Positions 16,973 through 26,359 of a DNA stretch of 54,109 nt are shown here, in pieces. The stretch comes from Alloprevotella sp. OH1205_COT-284 (lineage in GTDB: Bacteria; Bacteroidota; Bacteroidia; Bacteroidales; Bacteroidaceae), in assembly GCF_003859795.1 (NCBI RefSeq), contig NZ_RQYI01000014.1, forward strand, positions 1 through 54,109. The letters are read 5' to 3'. Within the stretch, counting starts at the first letter, position 1. Every line of letters begins with the position of its first letter. Position numbers and translations under genes: made by a program. The notes beneath the pieces are model-generated. The model saw only the letters and a list, made by a program, of their open reading frames with translations, searched no databases and was not told the DNA's origin.

Positions 16973-17860
16973 TTACAGTGATTTAATGCTATCTCTATAT
17001 CGTCTTAATTCTTCCTCTCCAATATTTTTTATTGCCAAATCTAATTCATTAAGTAGTCGAGTTTTATCATTAGGTATCATTCCGATAAACGGGACTGTGT
17101 TTGATACCGTATTTCCTAACAAAGTTGTTTCTATACAGAGCTTTGAAATGAAAGTCCGTAGTTCTAACAACCGTTCGTGTTCAGTCGCCTCTATAAAATT
17201 GCCACGCTGTATTTCTATGTATAAGTCTGATTCGGGAAATACTGTTAGCGATACAAAGTTTATGGTAAAAGGGTGCAACTGATTGAAGACATTTGCAGTA
17301 TTGATAGCGTTCTGCTCACCCTTGTCTTTGCCTGCAAGTCCTGTCAGATATACGAAGTTATATCTGATATTAGCTTCTTCCAACTTCTTGCATTGCTCGA
17401 CAATATCATTAGCCGTATATCCCTTGTTCATGACGGCCAATGTTTCATCATCACCCGATTCAGTTCCGATACTGATACTGTCGAAACCTAAATGACGCAG
17501 GTTTTTCAATTCCTCTATTGTTTTCGATTTAATATCTGAAATACGGGCAAACATACCGATGCTTTCACAATAGCGAAGATATTTCCTAATTAAAAGACCT
17601 AAATCCAGCAACCTGTTATAACTTAATACAAATGGATTTCCCCCCGTTAAAAACACTCGCCGAGCTTTGGACTGGTAACTTTGTATCACTTTCAAATCTT
17701 CTTCGATTTCCGTAATAGGAGATAGACGAAACTTTGTTCCGTAATACAAACTACAAAATTTGCACTTGTTGTGAGTACATCCGGCAGTTACCTGTAAGAG
17801 TTGGGAATTTGCCTCGTAGGGTGGTCGCCATACTTGTCCCGTAAAATGTAATAGTTTCAT
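16973..17860 (-). CDS. Radical SAM protein
   Basis: 295 residues. The iron-sulphur motif is C28-x4-C33-x2-C36 (GCTHNKCKFC), a spacing used by a subgroup of radical SAM proteins instead of the usual Cx3Cx2C. The GGNPF (SAM-binding GGE-like) and SIGTESGDD segments follow in the TIM-barrel order. No SPASM or B12 domain is present. The subgroup is common in anaerobes and its reaction is unknown. It is divergent from the HxlR regulator at 18017, with overlapping promoters, so the regulator probably controls it. The gene is clearly AT-richer than the surrounding chromosome and lies inside a repeat-flanked cassette, which points to horizontal transfer. Confidence 0.88.
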   Translation of the reverse strand: MKLLHFTGQVWRPPYEANSQLLQVTAGCTHNKCKFCSLYYGTKFRLSPITEIEEDLKVIQSYQSKARRVFLTGGNPFVLSYNRLLDLGLLIRKYLRYCESIGMFARISDIKSKTIEELKNLRHLGFDSISIGTESGDDETLAVMNKGYTANDIVEQCKKLEEANIRYNFVYLTGLAGKDKGEQNAINTANVFNQLHPFTINFVSLTVFPESDLYIEIQRGNFIEATEHERLLELRTFISKLCIETTLLGNTVSNTVPFIGMIPNDKTRLLNELDLAIKNIGEEELRRYRDSIKSL

Positions 17861-17879
17861 ATAATTGCAAATTAAGCAC

Positions 17880-17907
17880 TTGGAATTGATTCTTTTATGT
17901 ATTTTTG
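17880..17907 (+). promoter_or_regulatory. Promoter of the HxlR-type gene
   Basis: TATTTTTG (17900-17907) with TTG at 17880-17882 or 17886-17888 gives a plausible promoter for the regulator at 18017, with a leader of about 105 bases. Confidence 0.5.
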
Positions 17908-17912
17908 TGATA

Positions 17913-17920
17913 CAAAGTTA
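17913..17920 (-). promoter_or_regulatory. -7 box of the radical SAM gene
   Basis: On the minus strand this reads TAACTTTG, a perfect -7 box, about 50 bases before the start at 17860. It lies only five bases from the oppositely directed box at 17900-17907, so one bound regulator would cover both promoters. Confidence 0.6.
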
Positions 17921-18016
17921 GGGCGTTCTTTTTGAATAAAGAAGAACTGCGCTATCTGTCAGTTACTTACGTTGGAGTTAGTTTTTCTCTATATCAATGT
18001 ATTCAAAGACGGAAAA

Positions 18017-18370
18017 ATGCGAAAAAAGTTAGATTATAATTATTGTTCTGCTTCCCCTATACTGGAATGGATGGGTGACAAATGGGCTTTGGTCGTTTTA
18101 TTGAAGCTACACGAGAATGGAGTAATACGTTTCAATGAACTATATAAAACAATCCCCTCTATATCGGAAAAGATGCTATCTGCTGTTTTACGGTCATTGG
18201 TTACGGACGGATTGGTAAATAGAAAAATATATCCATCAGTTCCACCCAAAGTGGAATATCATGTATCAGAATTTGGAGAAACTTTAATCCCTCATTTAGA
18301 GCAGTTGAAACAATGGGGACAGGAAAATTTTGAAACGATAATGGAGAACAGACGGAAAAATAAGTATTGA
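18017..18370 (+). CDS. HxlR-family transcriptional regulator
   Basis: 117 residues from ATG 18017; an upstream ATG (17972) adds 15 residues not typical of the family. The start MRKKLDYNYCSASPILEWMGDKWALVVL fits HxlR/YodB/HypR regulators, including the conserved N-terminal Cys (C10) that senses electrophiles or oxidants in some members. A winged helix-turn-helix follows (RFNELYKTIPSISEKMLSAVLRSL), then the beta-wing (YPSVPPKVEYHVSEFGETL) and a dimerisation helix. It is divergent from the radical SAM gene and probably regulates it and itself. Confidence 0.9.
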   Translation: MRKKLDYNYCSASPILEWMGDKWALVVLLKLHENGVIRFNELYKTIPSISEKMLSAVLRSLVTDGLVNRKIYPSVPPKVEYHVSEFGETLIPHLEQLKQWGQENFETIMENRRKNKY

Positions 18371-18377
18371 AATTTAG

Positions 18378-18420
18378 TGCAAGGCGCAAGTATATATCTA
18401 TATATAACTTGCATCTTGCA
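18378..18420 (+). terminator. Imperfect hairpin after the HxlR gene
   Basis: TGCAAGGCGCAAGTATATAT pairs imperfectly with ATATATAACTTGCATCTTGCA eight bases after the stop. No T run follows, so termination is uncertain; it may instead be a processing or attachment-type palindrome. Confidence 0.45.
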
Positions 18421-18590
18421 ATAACCGCAGAAGGCTTGTTTTCAATGATTTGCCTATGTCAAAAGAAAGCTGTATCTTAGAACCGTATTTTAGGCAGACA
18501 AGGAACAGCCAAAAGATGGCAGAAAAACGTTATTCTTGTAACCTCAGTTGTACCCCTAAGGCTTTGATATAGTGATAAAAAACTCTCAGG

Positions 18591-18745
18591 GGAAAAGAAT
18601 GACGGAGGAGGATCGGCAGAGAAATGGCGGTGATATTTTCGGGGAAAACGCCTGCTCCCTCCCAAATGCCTTCGACACAATCGGAACAGACAGGGGGAAA
18701 AGAAGAGGAGGGTGCCGATATTGACCGCGAAAAGCAGAGTGAGGA
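18591..18745 (+). repeat. Direct repeat C, right copy
   Basis: Second copy of the 16746-16897 sequence in the same orientation, at the right edge of the AT-rich cassette. Repeat B is not next to it, unlike the left copy. Confidence 0.92.
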
Positions 18746-18898
18746 CTTTCAAGGCACGATTCGGAAGCAAGAAACTTTATCACAAAGCCATTCAAAGGGC
18801 AACCCTTATTTTATTCGACACCAATCGTTTCGGAATGGTTGCTCCGACGCATCTCTTCATTTTTGACAAGGAGTATCGGAAAGGTGAAAAAAAAGTCG

Positions 18899-18906
18899 TA
18901 CATTTG
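18899..18906 (+). promoter_or_regulatory. -7 box of the LptF/G gene
   Basis: TACATTTG matches TAnnTTTG and lies 23 bases before the ATG at 18930, giving a short leader. No clear -33 element. Confidence 0.5.
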
Positions 18907-18929
18907 CACGGAATAAGTCCTTTCTCCGC

Positions 18930-20864
18930 ATGCTGATCGTCAAGCGTCTTGATACATTCATCCTCGGCAAGTTCCTGCAACTTTTTGTGGGGGCATTTTT
19001 CATATGTCTGTTTGTCTTCATGATGCAATTCACATGGCGTTGGATCAACGACCTTGTGGGCAAAGGACTGACTCCGGATATTCTGGCACAGTTCTTTTGG
19101 CACATGGGCATCACGTTGGTGCCGATGTCGTTGCCATTGGCTGTGCTGCTGGCGTCGCTGATCACGTTTGGAAACATGGGCGAAAATCTCGAACTGCTCT
19201 CCATGAAGGCAGCCGGGGTACCGTTGGTGCGCGTCATGCTTCCGATTTTGTGGATCGTTGTGCCGCTTGTGGCGGTTTCGTTTCATTTTCAAAACTCGAT
19301 TGCCCCCAATGCTCACCGTGCGCTTCGCACGCTGGCCACTTCGATCAAAATATCGCAACCGGCTTTGCAAATCCCCGAAGGCGTTTTTTACGGAGGGGTG
19401 GAAAACCTCAATCTTTTTGTAGAGCGCAAGAATGCGGAAACGGGCATGTTGTATCGCACCATTATCTACAAGACCGATCAAGGTTTTGACCGTGCGCAAA
19501 TCGTGTTGGCCGACTCGGCACGCCTCGAACTGACGGCCGACAAACTGCACTTGCGACTGACGCTTTGGTCGGGAGAGCAGTTTCAAAACCTGAAATCCGA
19601 CAACATGTCGGTGTTCAATTCGCAAAGCGTGCCTTACGACCGCGAAACGTTCTCCTACAAGCAGTTGCTCATCGACTTCGACTCCAACTTCAATCAGCTC
19701 GAAGCCGACCAGCTCCGTTCTATGCCGCAGGCCAAAAACATGAGACAGATCGTACACGACATCGACTCGATGAACCGTGCGATCGACTCTTCCGCTCTTG
19801 ATTTCCACAAAAGTTTGGTGGATCGTTCGACGTGGGACGGGCAATCGTTGAGTAAGAAAGATTCGATGGCCGTACTGAAAAAGTTCAAAGCCCGCCCGAT
19901 CACCTTCGACCGAATTTTGAAACGGTTTTCTGCCGAACAGCGCAAGCAGGCCGAAGCGCAGGCGGCTTCCCGGCTGCAAATGCAAAGTGCCGAATACGAT
20001 TGGCGAAGCGAGAGTATCAAAGAACAGGAATATCAAATCCGCCGTCACCAAATCGAGTGGCATCAGAAACTCACGCTTTCACTGGCTTGTTTGTTATTTT
20101 TCTTTGTCGGTGCTCCCTTGGGCGCAATCATTCGCAAGGGCGGTTTGGGAATGCCGACCGTCATTTCAGTGGGAATTTTCATTCTTTACTACATCATCAA
20201 CACATCGGGAATGAAAACCGCACGCGACGGCACGATCAACATGACTTTGGGCATGTGGATTTCGACCGCCGTGCTTACTCCCGCCGGAGCTTATCTCACG
20301 TTTATGGCCAACCGAGATTCGGTGGTGTTCAATCTGGATGCCTATAAGGCGTTCTTCCGCAAGGTCTTGGGTTTGCGCACGAAACGACATCTGCACCGCA
20401 AAGAAGTGATCATCACCCCCCCCGACTACGAAAACGATCTTCAACATCTGCATACGCTCATCCGACAGGCCGAAGCCTACACCAAGGAAAACCGCCTTTG
20501 GCTCGCCCCCAACTACTTCCGCATCTTCTTCCGGACACGCCCCGATGAGCAGGTGGAGCAACTGAGCGAAAACCTCGAAAATCTCGTGGAGGATTTGGCC
20601 AACACTGCCGACTTCCATGTGTTGCAAACCCTCAACGAGCTGCCACTCATTCATGTCCATTCACACACCACGCCTTTCTCGCGAAAACGCTACAACTGGA
20701 CGTTCGGCCTGCTTTTCCCCTTGGGTGTGTTGTTGTGGTTGCGCATTTGGCGTTTCCGTTTGCGTCTGCTTAAAGACTTACGACAGATAGTGAAATCGGG
20801 CGAGCGACTCGAACAGCAAATCCGCCAACAAATACAACCACACACTTCGGCTGTCTCCGACTGA
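18930..20864 (+). CDS. LptF/LptG-family lipopolysaccharide export permease
   Basis: 644 residues. The N terminus ([30 protein letters not shown]) and the following [21 protein letters not shown] match the YjgP/YjgQ permeases that, with LptB, extract LPS from the inner membrane and pass it to the periplasmic bridge. Six core helices are visible (about 12-35, 58-82, 100-122, 385-405, 410-430, 435-455) around a periplasmic jellyroll domain. E. coli LptF/G have about 360 residues; the extra 180 at the C terminus, with a further membrane segment (about 592-610), is typical of Bacteroidota. LptF and LptG cannot be told apart here. Leads a run into ribBA (62-base gap). Confidence 0.9.
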   Translation: MLIVKRLDTFILGKFLQLFVGAFFICLFVFMMQFTWRWINDLVGKGLTPDILAQFFWHMGITLVPMSLPLAVLLASLITFGNMGENLELLSMKAAGVPLVRVMLPILWIVVPLVAVSFHFQNSIAPNAHRALRTLATSIKISQPALQIPEGVFYGGVENLNLFVERKNAETGMLYRTIIYKTDQGFDRAQIVLADSARLELTADKLHLRLTLWSGEQFQNLKSDNMSVFNSQSVPYDRETFSYKQLLIDFDSNFNQLEADQLRSMPQAKNMRQIVHDIDSMNRAIDSSALDFHKSLVDRSTWDGQSLSKKDSMAVLKKFKARPITFDRILKRFSAEQRKQAEAQAASRLQMQSAEYDWRSESIKEQEYQIRRHQIEWHQKLTLSLACLLFFFVGAPLGAIIRKGGLGMPTVISVGIFILYYIINTSGMKTARDGTINMTLGMWISTAVLTPAGAYLTFMANRDSVVFNLDAYKAFFRKVLGLRTKRHLHRKEVIITPPDYENDLQHLHTLIRQAEAYTKENRLWLAPNYFRIFFRTRPDEQVEQLSENLENLVEDLANTADFHVLQTLNELPLIHVHSHTTPFSRKRYNWTFGLLFPLGVLLWLRIWRFRLRLLKDLRQIVKSGERLEQQIRQQIQPHTSAVSD

Positions 20865-20926
20865 AAAAATATGGGAAGAGATCGCGCCAATCCTCTTGTG
20901 GAACTTTTCTTAATCAACGTTTCATC

Positions 20927-22141
20927 ATGAAAAAACTTCAATTAGCCACCATAGACCAAGCCCTCGCCGATTTCAGAGAGGGAAAGTTCGTTGTCGTCGT
21001 CGATGACGAAGACAGAGAAAACGAAGGCGACCTCATCACTGCCGCCGAACTCATCACCCCCGAAAAGATCAACTACATGCTCAGTCATGGGCGCGGCGTA
21101 CTTTGCGCTCCGATTACCAAAGAACGCTGCCGACAACTCAAACTTGATCATCAGGTGCAAAGCAACACCTCAGTGTTGGGTACACCGTTCACCGTGACCA
21201 TCGACCTTTTGGAAGGCTGCACGACGGGAGTGTCCACCCACGACCGTGCCGCCACCATTCGTGCCTTGGCCAACCCCGACGCACGCCCCGAATGGTTCGG
21301 CCGCCCCGGACACATCAATCCGCTTTATGCCCAAGATCGCGGCGTTTTGGCAAGAGCCGGACACACGGAGGCTGCTGTCGATCTCGCACGAATGGCCGGA
21401 CTGCAACCCGTGGCCTGCCTCATCGAAATCCTCAACGAAGATGGCACCATGGCACGCATGCCCCAGCTCATAGAGTTTGCACGCCGCGAGGGGCTCAACA
21501 TCATCACCATCAAAGACCTCATCGCCCATCGTCTGAAAGAAGAAAGCCTTATAGAAAGAGGTGAAGAGGTTAATATGCCGACCGATCATGGCTCGTTCCG
21601 CCTCATCCCCTTTCGGCAGAAAAGCAATGGTCTCGAACATGTGGCGCTCTTCAAAGGAAGCTGGGAGCCGGGCGAACCGTTGCTCGTGCGTGTACATTCG
21701 AGCTGCGTGACGGGCGACATTTTCGGCAGTCGCCGGTGCGATTGTGGCGAACAGCTGCATCAGTCCATGAAACTGATAGAACGCGAGGGAAAAGGGCTCA
21801 TCCTCTATCTCAACCAAGAAGGGCGCGGCATCGGGCTGATGGCCAAAATTGCGGCATACAAATTGCAAGAAGAGGGTTATGACACCGTTGACGCCAACGT
21901 GCACCTCGGCTATGACCCCGACGAGCGCGACTATGGAGTGGGGGCACAAATCCTCCGTTCGCTCGGTGTGACAAAGATGCGCCTTATCACCAACAATCCC
22001 GTAAAACGTGTCGGCCTCGAAGCCTATGGTCTTGAAATCGTGGAGAATGTGCCTATGGAAATCTGTCCTACAAAAGAAAACGAAAAGTATCTTCGTACGA
22101 AAAAAGACCGTATGCACCATTCGCTCCATAATTTGAAATAA
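20927..22141 (+). CDS. ribBA: RibBA: DHBP synthase / GTP cyclohydrolase II
   Basis: 404-residue bifunctional enzyme that makes both precursors of riboflavin. The N-terminal RibB domain (about 1-200) has the metal-binding acidic loop [11 protein letters not shown] and [11 protein letters not shown], for ribulose 5-phosphate to 3,4-dihydroxy-2-butanone 4-phosphate. The C-terminal RibA domain (about 205-400) has the zinc ligands C260, C271 and C273 ([19 protein letters not shown]) and [11 protein letters not shown], for GTP to the diaminopyrimidine. Both sites look intact. No FMN riboswitch could be seen in the 62-base gap upstream. Confidence 0.97.
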   Translation: MKKLQLATIDQALADFREGKFVVVVDDEDRENEGDLITAAELITPEKINYMLSHGRGVLCAPITKERCRQLKLDHQVQSNTSVLGTPFTVTIDLLEGCTTGVSTHDRAATIRALANPDARPEWFGRPGHINPLYAQDRGVLARAGHTEAAVDLARMAGLQPVACLIEILNEDGTMARMPQLIEFARREGLNIITIKDLIAHRLKEESLIERGEEVNMPTDHGSFRLIPFRQKSNGLEHVALFKGSWEPGEPLLVRVHSSCVTGDIFGSRRCDCGEQLHQSMKLIEREGKGLILYLNQEGRGIGLMAKIAAYKLQEEGYDTVDANVHLGYDPDERDYGVGAQILRSLGVTKMRLITNNPVKRVGLEAYGLEIVENVPMEICPTKENEKYLRTKKDRMHHSLHNLK

Positions 22142-22171
22142 AAGAAGTTACACCCTTAATCCTTTTTCACC

Positions 22172-22894
22172 ATGTATTCACAAGAGCAATACAATCGCAC
22201 CTACACCATTCCCGGGCAGGGACGTTCCCTCTCCTTTCCCGCCGTGATGAAAAACGTATATATTTGGATGGCACTGGCGCTCGCCATGACCGGCCTGACG
22301 GCCATGGCCGTGGCCACACAGCCACAACTCGTCGCAACGATCTTCGGCAACAAAGCCCTCTTTTTCGGTCTGATCTTGGCAGAGCTGGGCTTGGTGTTCT
22401 ATCTGTCGGCACGCATCATGAAGATGTCCTTTGCTTCGGCCGGTTTGGCTTTCGGCATTTACGCCGTGTTAAACGGCATTACGCTTTCGGGCATTTTTCT
22501 GGCTTACACCATGGAGAGCATCGCCCAAACCTTTTTTGTGACGGCCGGAACGTTCGGCGCAATGGGTGCCGTCGGCTTATTCATCAAAAAAGACCTTTCG
22601 GCCATCGGGCGCATCTTGTTTATGGCACTCATCGGGTTGATCATCGCCACGGTTGTCAATATGTTTTTTAAGAATTCGACCATTATGATGCTCTGCAACT
22701 ATGCCGGCGTGCTCATCTTCACCGGATTGACCGCCTACGACACGCAGAGAATAAAAAACATGCTCCAACAATACGGCGAAGAGCAAAGCGAAACCACTAT
22801 GAAACTTGCACTTCTCGGAAGTCTTATGCTCTATCTCGATTTCATCAACCTCTTCCTCTATTTGCTCCGTTTCTTCGGCAGCAGCCGTGACTAA
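22172..22894 (+). CDS. Bax inhibitor-1 / YccA family membrane protein
   Basis: 240 residues with seven hydrophobic segments. The family signatures are the internal GITLSGIFLAYT region, the FTGLTAYDTQRIKNM stretch and the acidic C-terminal membrane part (LYLDFINLFLYLLRFFG). Bacterial homologues (BsYetJ) are pH-sensitive calcium leak channels; YccA modulates FtsH. It follows ribBA by 30 bases and is probably in the same transcript. Confidence 0.92.
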   Translation: MYSQEQYNRTYTIPGQGRSLSFPAVMKNVYIWMALALAMTGLTAMAVATQPQLVATIFGNKALFFGLILAELGLVFYLSARIMKMSFASAGLAFGIYAVLNGITLSGIFLAYTMESIAQTFFVTAGTFGAMGAVGLFIKKDLSAIGRILFMALIGLIIATVVNMFFKNSTIMMLCNYAGVLIFTGLTAYDTQRIKNMLQQYGEEQSETTMKLALLGSLMLYLDFINLFLYLLRFFGSSRD

Positions 22895-22910
22895 CCCAAG
22901 CTCCCGACCG

Positions 22911-22956
22911 CCAAGGCCAAGGGCAGAGATATTCGACGCTCTGCCTTTGGCCTTGG
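22911..22956. terminator. Strong hairpin between BI-1 and aminotransferase genes
   Basis: An 18-bp stem (22911-22928 with 22939-22956; one G.T wobble) and a 10-base loop lie 16 bases after the BI-1 stop. There is no T run, so it may be a rho-independent-like stop, an RNA processing site or an mRNA stabiliser. Confidence 0.6.
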
Positions 22957-22996
22957 TTCATCCACATCGACTATCAACATTTCTAAACCTTTTCTT

Positions 22997-24187
22997 ATGC
23001 AACTTTCCGCTCGCCTCAACCGATTGGCACCTTCCGCCACGCTTGCCATGTCTCAAAAAAGTGCCGAACTCAAAGCGCAAGGCATAGACATCATCAATCT
23101 CAGCGTAGGAGAACCCGACTTCAACACGCCCGACCACATCAAAGAAGCTGCCAAAAAGGCAGTGGACGAAAACTGGTCGCGTTACAGTCCCGTCCCCGGT
23201 TATCTCGATCTGCGACAAGCCATCTGCGACAAGCTCAAACGCGAAAACGATTTGGAATACGCCCCCACGCAGATCGTTGTCGGCAATGGCGCGAAACAAG
23301 CGGTTTGCAATGTCATTCTTGCCCTTGTCAATGAAGGCGACGAAGTCATCATTCCCGCCCCCTATTGGGTAAGCTACCCCGACATGGTGCGTTTGGCCGA
23401 CGGCACTCCCGTCATCGTCGAAGCCGGCATTGAGCAAAACTTCAAAATCACTCCCGAACAACTCGCCGCCGCCATCACCCCCCGCACCCGCGCCCTCATT
23501 CTCTGCTCTCCTTCCAACCCCACAGGCTCGGTATACAGCGCAGCGGAATTGGAAGGTTTGGCCGCCGTGCTTCGCAAACACCCACAGGTGGTTGTGATTG
23601 CCGACGAAATCTACGAACACATCAACTACGTCGGTCGCCATGCCTCCATTGCCTCTTGCGAAGGCATGAAAGAGCGCACCGCTCTCATCAACGGCGTGTC
23701 GAAAGCCTATGCCATGACGGGCTGGCGCATCGGTTTCGTGGCCGCTCCTCTCGACTTGGCCAAAGGGGTGAACAAGTTGCAAGGCCAATACACTTCGGGA
23801 CCGTGCTCCGTTTCTCAAAAAGCAGCGGTAGAGGCCTTTGTCGGCGACCAACGCCCCGTCGAAGAAATGCGTCAGGCTTTCCTCCGTCGCAAGAATCTCA
23901 TTGTGCAACTGGCCAAAGAGATTTCGGGATTTGAGGTGAACGATCCCGAAGGCGCGTTCTATCTTTTCCCGAAATGCTCTTCTTATTTCGGCAAAAGCTG
24001 TGGCACACGAACCATTCGCACGGCCGACGATTTCGCACTCTATCTGCTCGAAGAAGCGCACGTTGCCACCGTGGGCGGCGATTCGTTCGGAAGTCCCGAA
24101 TGCTTTCGCATGAGCTATGCCACAAGCGATGAAAACATCGTAGAGGCCATGCGCCGCATCAAAGAAGCGTGTGAAAAACTCCAATAA
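22997..24187 (+). CDS. PLP-dependent aspartate-type aminotransferase
   Basis: 396-residue class I aminotransferase. Visible motifs: INLSVGEPDFNTP at the N terminus, SPSNPTGSVY, IADEIYEHINY, and the PLP-binding K236 in NGVSKAYAMTGWRIGF. The C-terminal substrate Arg lies in ECFRMSYA. This pattern is that of the 1-gamma aspartate/prephenate aminotransferases, which move the amino group between glutamate and oxaloacetate or aromatic keto acids. The exact substrate is inferred. Confidence 0.93.
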   Translation: MQLSARLNRLAPSATLAMSQKSAELKAQGIDIINLSVGEPDFNTPDHIKEAAKKAVDENWSRYSPVPGYLDLRQAICDKLKRENDLEYAPTQIVVGNGAKQAVCNVILALVNEGDEVIIPAPYWVSYPDMVRLADGTPVIVEAGIEQNFKITPEQLAAAITPRTRALILCSPSNPTGSVYSAAELEGLAAVLRKHPQVVVIADEIYEHINYVGRHASIASCEGMKERTALINGVSKAYAMTGWRIGFVAAPLDLAKGVNKLQGQYTSGPCSVSQKAAVEAFVGDQRPVEEMRQAFLRRKNLIVQLAKEISGFEVNDPEGAFYLFPKCSSYFGKSCGTRTIRTADDFALYLLEEAHVATVGGDSFGSPECFRMSYATSDENIVEAMRRIKEACEKLQ

Positions 24188-24365
24188 ACGCTCTAAAAGA
24201 AGCGTGGGCAAAATAAAGTCTGAAAGAAAGAGGCAAAACTATAAATTCCGAAAGAAGTGGTGCGATGTCAGGCGAAAGCCATATTTTTCACCTCGTTTGC
24301 CCGCCATCTTTCTTCCGACTGAAAACTCACCTCGTCCATTCGAGGTATCATCGTCCCGACAAATC

Positions 24366-24411
24366 GTTGCAGCCGCCGAAAACACAATGTTTTCGACGGC
24401 TGCAACATTTT
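24366..24411 (+). terminator. Terminator-like hairpin between convergent genes
   Basis: GTTGCAGCCGCCGAAAAC (24366-24383) pairs with GTTTTCGACGGCTGCAAC (24389-24406), one mismatch, loop ACAAT, then ATTTTT. It lies in the 272-base gap between the convergent aminotransferase and lipid kinase genes; the rest of that gap shows nothing else. Confidence 0.75.
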
Positions 24412-24459
24412 TGCGGAAGCTGTAAATCAACAAGGCACGCAAGTTGTTTTGCGGATCTG

Positions 24460-25389
24460 TCAAGGAATAAGAAACGGTATGACCTCTTGTCGTATATCCA
24501 CAGAGAGGGCGGTGATATGTCGGTGTATCGCCCGTCCGTCCACGCTTACCGCAACGCGTCCGATGCGCTTCACCTCCACGGCCGCCGCTCTCCAAACGCT
24601 GATGCCTTTTTGAGAAAGAAACCGCCGCCGAAACAGCAAAACAAGCGCAGCAAAAGCCTGTAACAATTCGGGACGCCTCACGGCCGAAACATCCAACAAA
24701 CCATTGTAAGGAACGGCCGACGGCGTTTGCCCATAGCCCGTGCAAGAACCGATGCACAGCGTGGTGATGCGCTGCGAATAATCCCCGCTCCCGATATGCA
24801 GTGTCATTCGGGTGGAGTGCCGATGCAGCAACAGCATGAAAGCACTGCTCAACTCCCGAAGCCACCCGATGCCGCGCCAAAAACTATGCGCACGGCGGCG
24901 GAGCTTGATAATGGAAGCCGCCAAACCGACATTGACACAGTTGAGAAAACTGCGCTCGATGATCTCTCCGTTGATCGTTTGCAACCGCACGCGTCCGACA
25001 TCCACCAGTCGCGTGCGTCCTTTTTGAAGGGCGTCGATCGTGGTTTCGGGCGCAGACGGGCGAAAGCCCCAATAGCGTGCAAAGTCGTTGATCAAACCAT
25101 TCGGAATGACACCCAACTTCGGATATTCTCCTCCTTTCGGAGTTGCTTTGAGCATCCCGTTGAGTGCTTCGCACAAAGCCGCATCTCCTCCAACGACGAC
25201 GATCGTGTCGTAGCCGTTGAGGGTAAACATACCGGACAACCGCTCCACGCTGTCTGCTCCGTCGCTCTGCACGAAGTCGAAGGCCTGCCCGCTGTGTTCG
25301 AGATAATCTCGAATGCGTTTCCAGCGTCGTTGCCGTTTGCGGTTGCCCTCCGTCGGGCAATAAATCACGCCCCAGCGTTCATGTTTCAT
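24460..25389 (-). CDS. Diacylglycerol kinase-fold lipid kinase, altered motif
   Basis: 309 residues from ATG 25389 (an ATG at 25395 is also possible). Fold and length match the DAGK_cat family (DgkB/YegS). The nucleotide-binding GGDGT loop reads VVGGDAALCEALNG, so the family Gly-Thr is replaced by Ala-Ala, and the second motif (usually PLGTGNDFAR) reads PNGLINDFARYWG. Asn-Asp and Arg are kept. Bacteroidales homologues often diverge here, so loss of activity is not proved. It overlaps the end of miaA by 11 bases, so translation is likely coupled. Confidence 0.82.
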   Translation of the reverse strand: MKHERWGVIYCPTEGNRKRQRRWKRIRDYLEHSGQAFDFVQSDGADSVERLSGMFTLNGYDTIVVVGGDAALCEALNGMLKATPKGGEYPKLGVIPNGLINDFARYWGFRPSAPETTIDALQKGRTRLVDVGRVRLQTINGEIIERSFLNCVNVGLAASIIKLRRRAHSFWRGIGWLRELSSAFMLLLHRHSTRMTLHIGSGDYSQRITTLCIGSCTGYGQTPSAVPYNGLLDVSAVRRPELLQAFAALVLLFRRRFLSQKGISVWRAAAVEVKRIGRVAVSVDGRAIHRHITALSVDIRQEVIPFLIP

Positions 25390-26311
25390 AGGCAATCATG
25401 TTTAGCGCAAGTTCCACTTTTTCTTCCATCGGCAGCAGGGCGTCTATCCAGTGAATGGTACAACCGCGTTTCTCCATGCCTCGAAACCACGTCATTTGCC
25501 GTTTGGCAAATTGGTGGATGGCCGTTTCGAGTTGCACGAACATCTCGTCACGGCTCAATTTTCCGGTGGCATGAAGCGTGAGATATTTATATTCGAGGCC
25601 GTAGTAGATGAGGTCGTCTGCCGAAATCCCCTCGTCGAGCAATCCTTCCACCTCTTCAACCATGCCTTGATCAAGTCGTTCGCGCAGACGTTTTGAAATT
25701 CTCGAACGTCGGGTTTCGCGATCGATGCTCAGCCCGATATTGAAAGATGAAAAGGTGGGAAACGCTCTTTCTCCTGCATTTTTTTGCAGGTTGTGGGTTT
25801 CGATCTCAATGGCTCTAATGGCACGTTTGCACGAATCCACGTCCGTCGAGTTGTGCATTTCCATTCCCGCTCGCGCTTTCAGTTCGGCCAGCATGGCGGT
25901 GAGTTCTTCGAGATTTTTTTCTTCGAGTTCGGCTCTCAACTCCGGATTTTGCGGCACATGGCTGATGTTGTAGCTTCTGATGATGCTTTCCAAATACAAG
26001 CCCGTTCCGCCACACACCAGCACCCTCTTTCCGACCGCCCGAATTTTCCGGTAGGCTTCAAGAAAATCCTGTTGATACCGATAAAGGTTATATTTCGTGC
26101 CCGGTTCGACAATGTCGATGAGATGATAAGGCACGCTTCCTCCGTCGGGCAACAAATATTCGGAAAGATCCTTTCCCGTGCCCAAGTCCATGCGACGATA
26201 CACTTGGCGTGAGTCGGCACTGATGATTTCGGCCTCCAACCGTTGGGCGAGCGAAACGGCAAAACTTGTTTTTCCGCAAGCCGTAGGGCCGAGAATGGTG
26301 ATGAGATCCAT
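25379..26311 (-). CDS. miaA: tRNA dimethylallyltransferase MiaA
   Basis: 310 residues from ATG 26311 (MDLITILGPTACGKT); an ATG six codons upstream is less likely. It transfers the isopentenyl group from DMAPP to A37 of tRNAs that read UNN codons. The P loop is at 8-15 (GPTACGKT), then the substrate-binding SADSRQVYRRMDLGTGK, the GGTGLYLESI stretch, and ending with the Q-F-A-K-R-Q-M-T-W-F motif. It starts the two-gene unit miaA-lipid kinase, 48 bases after the metY stop. Confidence 0.97.
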   Translation of the reverse strand: MDLITILGPTACGKTSFAVSLAQRLEAEIISADSRQVYRRMDLGTGKDLSEYLLPDGGSVPYHLIDIVEPGTKYNLYRYQQDFLEAYRKIRAVGKRVLVCGGTGLYLESIIRSYNISHVPQNPELRAELEEKNLEELTAMLAELKARAGMEMHNSTDVDSCKRAIRAIEIETHNLQKNAGERAFPTFSSFNIGLSIDRETRRSRISKRLRERLDQGMVEEVEGLLDEGISADDLIYYGLEYKYLTLHATGKLSRDEMFVQLETAIHQFAKRQMTWFRGMEKRGCTIHWIDALLPMEEKVELALNMIAYET

Positions 26312-26359
26312 ACGTTGTTTGAAAAGCAATGGTGGTTTCGGGGGCGGAACAGTTCCCGA

